DNA of 64,000 nt, taken from contig NZ_VTUY01000002.1 of assembly GCF_008364765.1 (NCBI RefSeq), positions 64,501-128,500 of the forward strand, read 5' to 3'. Source of the DNA: Bacillus sp. CH30_1T. Lineage in GTDB: Bacteria > Bacillota > Bacilli > Bacillales > Bacillaceae_B. Made by a program: the position numbers and the translations under genes. This document shows positions 60,341 through 64,000 of this stretch, piece by piece. Numbering within the stretch: the stretch's first letter is position 1; each line of letters begins with the position of its first letter. Under the pieces are notes generated by a model, which worked only from the letters and a program-made list of their open reading frames with translations, made no database searches and was not told the DNA's origin.

Positions 60341-61252
60341 GTGAAAAAATTACTTTTTAGTATTATAGTTTCGGTATATATGTTTGCTTACTTAGTTCCT
60401 ACATATGCAGATGCAACTAGTGTAGAAGAACTATATAGTGAACGTGAAAAATCTATTCCTACATTGACTTATATCCCAGAAGAAGATCTAACAACAGTTG
60501 ATATTGAAAGTGTGGAAGAGCAAACAAATAATATGATTGGAGAAGACATTGAAGATAATATTGAGATTCAAAGTGAGGTAGTTGATGATTCAGCTGTTAT
60601 TGAAACTAAAATTGAATCTGAAGATGTTAGTATTGATAGTTCTTTAGAGCTTGATCTTGAAACAAGTGAAATGACAGTTGACACTGAGCTTGAAAATGAA
60701 GATGGTGAAGTAATTTCTAAATCATTTGATATAACTGTTACTGAAGTCGACGGAGAGGATTTCACTGCAGTTTTAACGGATACAGAAACTGGGGAAATCT
60801 ATGAAGTCAACACGGCAGAAGTATCCGCTTCATGGTATCCTCTAGTAGTTATTGCTATTTCTGTAGCTCGTTATGGCATTACATATGCAATCAAAAAATA
60901 TGGAAAAAGTGCAGTGACAAAAGCTACTAGTAAATATGGAAAAAAAGCTACAGCACAATCTTTAAAGAAGGTACAATTTGCTTCTAAATCTAAGTTTGAT
61001 AGTCATTGGAGAGATCACAAAAACGAGTTCCCTGGATACACTCAATCAAAGTACTTAACTAGAGCTCAAGCTTTAGCAGGAACTACAGGGAAACATATTC
61101 TTACCAAAAAACGTGCAAATGGAGATATATTAAAATACAATAAAGATACTAACGAGTTACTTGTTCTTGACAAGAATGATGTAATTAAAACTCTCTTCAA
61201 GCCTAAACACCCTAGTAAATCAAAAGGTTATGATTATTTTAAAAGACAATAA
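60341..61252 (+). CDS. SAR2788-like putative secreted toxin
   Basis: A protein of about 303 residues in three parts. A signal peptide (KKLLFSIIVSVYMFAYLVPT, cleavage near TYA) is followed by a very acidic, probably disordered part (about 25-160, rich in E, D, S and T). Next come a hydrophobic helix (SWYPLVVIAISVARYGITYA) and a lysine-rich linker. The basic C-terminal 90 residues (FDSHWRDHKNEFPGYTQSKY, then AQALAGTTGKHILTKKRANG and LLVLDKNDVIKTLFKPKHP) resemble nuclease-like toxin tips of the barnase/EndoU/colicin class. GTG at 60341 is preferred, as AGGGG lies eight bases ahead; ATG at 60335 is too close. A CPCC gene follows. Confidence 0.75.
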   Translation: MKKLLFSIIVSVYMFAYLVPTYADATSVEELYSEREKSIPTLTYIPEEDLTTVDIESVEEQTNNMIGEDIEDNIEIQSEVVDDSAVIETKIESEDVSIDSSLELDLETSEMTVDTELENEDGEVISKSFDITVTEVDGEDFTAVLTDTETGEIYEVNTAEVSASWYPLVVIAISVARYGITYAIKKYGKSAVTKATSKYGKKATAQSLKKVQFASKSKFDSHWRDHKNEFPGYTQSKYLTRAQALAGTTGKHILTKKRANGDILKYNKDTNELLVLDKNDVIKTLFKPKHPSKSKGYDYFKRQ

Positions 61253-61267
61253 CAATGAGGTGATTTA

Positions 61268-61576
61268 ATGAACTATACTTGTCCTGTATGCGGTTTTGAT
61301 AAGTTAGACGAACCTGCATATGATGAATATAATGATCCTTCATTTGAAATTTGCCCTTGTTGTCGATTCCAATTTGGGGACGACGATGACGTAGAAGTTA
61401 ATGAAGGAGTTTTTATGCAAAGAGAAGAAGCTCACACTATTTATAGAGAGAAATGGATAAAAAACGGAGCTGAGATATTTGACCCTGAATGTTATCCACA
61501 AGAGTTTCTTTCAGATGGTAAAGTAACGAAAGAACATCTTGTTGAACAACTTAAAAATATAAACGTATTTCTATAA
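61268..61576 (+). CDS. CPCC-family cysteine-rich protein, possible immunity protein
   Basis: A 102-residue acidic cytoplasmic protein. Two cysteine pairs, YTCPVCGFDKL and EICPCCRFQFGDDDD, match the cysteine-rich CPCC family and probably bind zinc; the C-terminal half (EEAHTIYREKWIKNGAEIFD) is helical. It starts 16 bases after the putative toxin and has GAGGTGAT ahead of the ATG, so the two are cotranscribed. CPCC proteins are found as candidate immunity proteins beside polymorphic toxins. Its strong negative charge suits binding a basic nuclease domain. A good terminator closes the operon. Confidence 0.82.
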   Translation: MNYTCPVCGFDKLDEPAYDEYNDPSFEICPCCRFQFGDDDDVEVNEGVFMQREEAHTIYREKWIKNGAEIFDPECYPQEFLSDGKVTKEHLVEQLKNINVFL

Positions 61577-61653
61577 AAAGAAATTCATTTATGGATAAGA
61601 AGATTATGATACCCCCCTTCGGATGGGAGAAAACATAAAGTAACATAGCTTTT

Positions 61654-61688
61654 GGAGGTGTAATTAGCATACTAATTTGCACCTCCTT
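61654..61688 (+). terminator. Terminator of the protease/toxin/CPCC cassette
   Basis: GGAGGTG.AATTAG pairs with CTAATT.GCACCTCC with one bulged base, followed by TTTTT. Confidence 0.88.
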
Positions 61689-61952
61689 TTTGAATTGTAT
61701 TCGCTTGTAAGCTACATTGAGTATTTTAACATGCGAATTAGTACGTGTTTTAACACCCCTTTTAGCAATAAAGGACCGCTTTGCAAAAGAGGACTCCCAA
61801 AACGATTCATACGCAGGACAGTAATTCGGTTCAGATTAAGTTGAAGTAAGGCATGAGAGGCCGGGGCAGACAGCCTCTTTATTGTGAGTATTATTAGCTG
61901 ACTTCTTACCCGTTTACAAAGATACTGAAGCTTGTGATTCAGCCTGACACTT

Positions 61953-62099
61953 CTATCTACTTTCTTTAACCTGCCATCTCTTTAAACGTTTCTTGTGCAT
62001 TCTATCGTTCAAGGAGATGCAGAAATCTGCTTGTGGCTTTCGAAACACCTTATGAACCACCACATCGTTCTTCACATATGCGGTATGTTCCATTTTCAT
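61953..62099 (-). CDS. Small basic protein candidate (48 residues)
   Basis: A short frame with AAGGAG six bases before its ATG. It encodes MKMEHTAYVKNDVVVHKVFR and a lysine/arginine-rich tail (MHKKRLKRWQVKESR). The ribosome site and composition favour a real small gene, but no family is recognised, and it may be a remnant. Confidence 0.4.
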   Translation of the reverse strand: MKMEHTAYVKNDVVVHKVFRKPQADFCISLNDRMHKKRLKRWQVKESR

Positions 62100-62115
62100 C
62101 TCCTTCTTCACCCCT

Positions 62116-62262
62116 TAGGACACAGGAGGAGTACTGCATAAATCCTTTATTCCATATATTGATGAAACCTATCTAGAAGAAATGATGAAAAAATTCAATA
62201 AAAGGGAAATATCAAGTATCAATTCTCATCCTTCTCCTCAACAAAGTATCCCTTTCCAGTGA
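62116..62262 (+). pseudogene. Short gene remnant
   Basis: The frame KSFIPYIDETYLEEMMKKFN and what follows, to a stop near 62262, reads like the end of a protein. It has no start codon or ribosome site. The remainder of 61690-62420 shows no supported gene. Confidence 0.3.
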
Positions 62263-62420
62263 TCGGGGTTTAGACACGATGCCTGACAGTTATGGGGATT
62301 TGGTAGAGGTTCCTGGTCACGGTATGGTGGTAGTTCACGGTTTTGACATTCTCGCTTTTGAACCTCCTATACATCTTTCTGTTAAAATATAGATATACGG
62401 AACTTCCTGGAGGTGGACAT

Positions 62421-63353
62421 ATGGATTACTCAGTCATCGGAAAGAAGATAAGAGAATTGAGAAAGGCTGTCGGGATTACCCAAGGGGAGTTGGCAGAAGA
62501 GATCTGTACTCAGGCGCTGATCAGCCGAATTGAAAATGGGGATATCTATCCCAGCGCCACGGCTTTATACCAAATCTCGGTAAAGCTTGGCGTCGACGTA
62601 AACTATTTCTTTGAAATCGGGACAACTCCACGGCTCGATTACATAATAGAAGTGGAAAAGCAATTGAGGTACTTAAGGGTTTATCGGAAATACGAGGAAA
62701 TGATGGAACTGGTCAAGAACGAGGAAAAGAATCCACTATTCTATAAGGACAATGAACTCCTTCAACTTCTTTGCTGGCACAAAGGGATTTATCAATTCGA
62801 AGTGAAACAGGATGCCGAAACGGCCTTTTCCCTCTTACATAAAGCATTTCACCTCACCGCTCATCAGAAAAAGGCGATGTCTGAGAGGGAAATGGAGATC
62901 CTGGCCAGCAACGGCGCCATTCATTACAATAAACATCAATATGACGAATCCCTGCATTATTTTAAGAGAGTCGAAACGGCCATGAATACAACCGGACAAC
63001 TACAAGATAAAAGTATTAAAACCAAATTATTTTATAATATCGCCAGAGTCCTGACACGCCTAGGAGAACTGGAAGAATCATCGGAATACTGTCATAAAGC
63101 TATCAGATGGTGCTTTGATGAGGAACTGCTTTGGGGACTTGGTGAGCTTCACTATCAAATTGGCTACAATTATGAGCTAAAGAATCAATACGAAGAAGCC
63201 CTTCCTTACTTCAAACGTGCTTTGCAAATGTTTGAGCTCCGAAATGATGAGCCTTATGTGGCATTTCTTGCACCGAAGATTGAGGAGATTTCGCAACTAT
63301 CGGGACATGGGACAGGTCCTTTGTCTCATCAAGTAAATACGGTGGAACGTTAA
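62421..63353 (+). CDS. XRE-family regulator with TPR domain (PlcR/NprR-like)
   Basis: A 311-residue regulator. Residues 5-60 are an XRE helix-turn-helix (IGKKIRELRKAVGITQGELA, ISRIENGDIYPSATALYQIS). The remainder is a series of tetratricopeptide helices, such as ASNGAIHYNKHQYDESLHYF, LFYNIARVLTRLGELEESSE and GYNYELKNQYEEALPYFKRA. This architecture is that of peptide-pheromone receptors (RRNPP group). GGAGGT six bases ahead supports the ATG at 62421; the frame is open upstream but has no site. No small pheromone gene was found nearby, so the signal is unknown. Confidence 0.88.
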   Translation: MDYSVIGKKIRELRKAVGITQGELAEEICTQALISRIENGDIYPSATALYQISVKLGVDVNYFFEIGTTPRLDYIIEVEKQLRYLRVYRKYEEMMELVKNEEKNPLFYKDNELLQLLCWHKGIYQFEVKQDAETAFSLLHKAFHLTAHQKKAMSEREMEILASNGAIHYNKHQYDESLHYFKRVETAMNTTGQLQDKSIKTKLFYNIARVLTRLGELEESSEYCHKAIRWCFDEELLWGLGELHYQIGYNYELKNQYEEALPYFKRALQMFELRNDEPYVAFLAPKIEEISQLSGHGTGPLSHQVNTVER

Positions 63354-63362
63354 TTCCACCGT
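63339..63362 (+). terminator. Hairpin overlapping the end of the XRE-TPR gene
   Basis: ACGGTGGAA and TTCCACCGT form a nine-base stem with the stop codon in the loop; the weak tail CTCTTTA follows. Confidence 0.5.
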
Positions 63363-63627
63363 CTCTTTATAATGTGTGACAGTGTACCTGTCCCCGTGAC
63401 CCATACCAACTCCTCGTCCACACTCTCCTGAACTTCTTCTGATTCGCTTGAATTTCTTACGTCCTCGCATCCTTCACGCTTGTAAGGGTAATGTTCTTAT
63501 ACCATAAAAGAGGAACAATATTCCCCACAATCTCTAATTTCCCGATTTGATCCACTATCTGACATCCTGATTTCATCCTTTCATCCGCCCTTCCCGTTCA
63601 TTCATATTTTAAATAGGCAGGGAAAGA

Positions 63628-63670
63628 AAAAAGGACACCTGTGAAAGAATCTTTTCACTGGTCTCCTTTT
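63628..63670. terminator. Bidirectional terminator between two TPR genes
   Basis: AAAAGGACACCTGTGAAA and the matching TTTTCACTGGTCTCCTTTT (three mismatches) form a long stem flanked by A and T runs, fitting the convergent XRE-TPR gene and the minus-strand gene to the right. Apart from these hairpins, 63354-63751 has no supported gene. Confidence 0.65.
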
Positions 63671-63751
63671 AAGTGGTGGCGGAAGCAGAGGAGAAGTTCT
63701 GTTGCATCCATATTCACCTTTTGGAAAAAGAAGCAAGAGAACCGTCCCATG

Positions 63752-64000
63752 TTACTCCTTGTCCAAATACCCCTTCTTCAATTCGCGAACTATATTTAAA
63801 TAATTGTCATTGCCAAGAAATCCATAGATGAACTCCGCGTTTCTATAAGCTTCTTTTATGCTCGAACAGTCTCCATTCATCTTTTCATAACATTGCCCCT
63901 GGTAATAATAAAAATTCCCAAGCATCGAGATATTCTCATTTTCTTTGGACTCTTTTATTCCCTGAACGACCGTTTCCAATGCCTCCTGATATTTCTTCAA
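63752..64000 (-). CDS. TPR-domain protein, C-terminal part (runs off right edge)
   Basis: The last 83 codons of a protein whose start lies beyond the window. The visible helices, KKYQEALETVVQGIKESKEN, FYYYQGQCYEKMNG and AYRNAEFIYGFLGNDNYLNI, are tetratricopeptide-like. The ending is similar in style to RRNPP receptors such as Rap or PlcR-like proteins, and it lies convergent to the XRE-TPR gene. The N-terminal effector or DNA-binding part is not visible, so the subtype cannot be told. Confidence 0.7.
   Translation of the reverse strand: MKKYQEALETVVQGIKESKENENISMLGNFYYYQGQCYEKMNGDCSSIKEAYRNAEFIYGFLGNDNYLNIVRELKKGYLDKE

Noticed and set aside
1-64000. CRISPR arrays, rRNA, tRNA, phage modules and complete insertion sequences
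   Set aside because: No regularly spaced identical repeats, no tRNA cloverleaf sequences and no transposase or phage structural genes were recognised on either strand.

Overview
The window comes from a low-to-moderate GC Firmicute of the family Bacillaceae (a Bacillus or Rossellomorea-like organism; the species cannot be fixed from sequence alone). The evidence is strong AGGAGG-type ribosome binding sites, sigma-A promoters with 17-base spacers, CcpA-type cre boxes, a ManR/ManP pair with Bacillus subtilis domain order, YesM/YesN signalling, LplB/LplC-type transporters and the GC-rich palindromic intergenic repeats common in this family. No rRNA, tRNA, CRISPR array or complete insertion sequence was seen. 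Most genes lie on the minus strand.

Region 1 (1-14.1 kb): two similar sugar-uptake modules. Each has a LacI-family regulator followed by a lipoprotein binding protein and two ABC permeases. The two LacI proteins are close paralogues and their promoters carry the same ACCGGT palindrome. Downstream of the second module are a PHP-fold metallohydrolase, an unusual glycerophosphodiesterase-like protein, a broken mgtC-like gene and an unknown protein. A ROK sugar kinase lies near 13.2-14.1 kb. Region 2 (14.3-19.4 kb): palindromic repeats, one inserted inside another, then the mannose phosphotransferase gene manP and its activator manR, with a readable promoter, then a truncated lacI gene.

Region 3 (19.6-29.5 kb): a four-gene operon, MngA-type PTS, GH38 mannosidase, GH13_18 glycoside phosphorylase and glycerate kinase, divergent from a MurR/RpiR regulator. 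It reads as a pathway for the compatible solutes mannosylglycerate and glucosylglycerate. A second ROK kinase follows. Region 4 (29.5-50.9 kb): a locus for high-mannose N-glycans. A secreted GH85 endoglycosidase would release the glycan, an NgtS-P1-P2-like ABC transporter import it, two GH38 and one GH125 alpha-mannosidase trim it, and a GH1 enzyme, a ROK kinase and mannose-6-phosphate isomerase finish the job. A YesM/YesN two-component pair and a YesL-like membrane protein sit among them. Regions 1, 3 and 4 all deliver mannose or mannose 6-phosphate, so ManA is the common exit to glycolysis. None of the three ABC systems has an ATPase gene in the window, which suggests a shared MsmX-type ATPase encoded elsewhere.

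Region 5 (51.4-56.1 kb): an acyltransferase and a dipeptide epimerase, a divergent regulator, and a convergent NhaC antiporter. The two promoter regions flanking the regulator and nhaC carry the same 20-base operator-like sequence. Region 6 (56.5-61.7 kb): small membrane and lipoprotein genes and an AT-rich cassette of a lipoprotein subtilase, a secreted SAR2788-like putative toxin and a CPCC cysteine-rich protein, a possible toxin, processing protease and immunity set. Region 7 (61.9-64 kb): small remnants, an XRE regulator with TPR repeats (PlcR/NprR-like) and the end of a second TPR protein.
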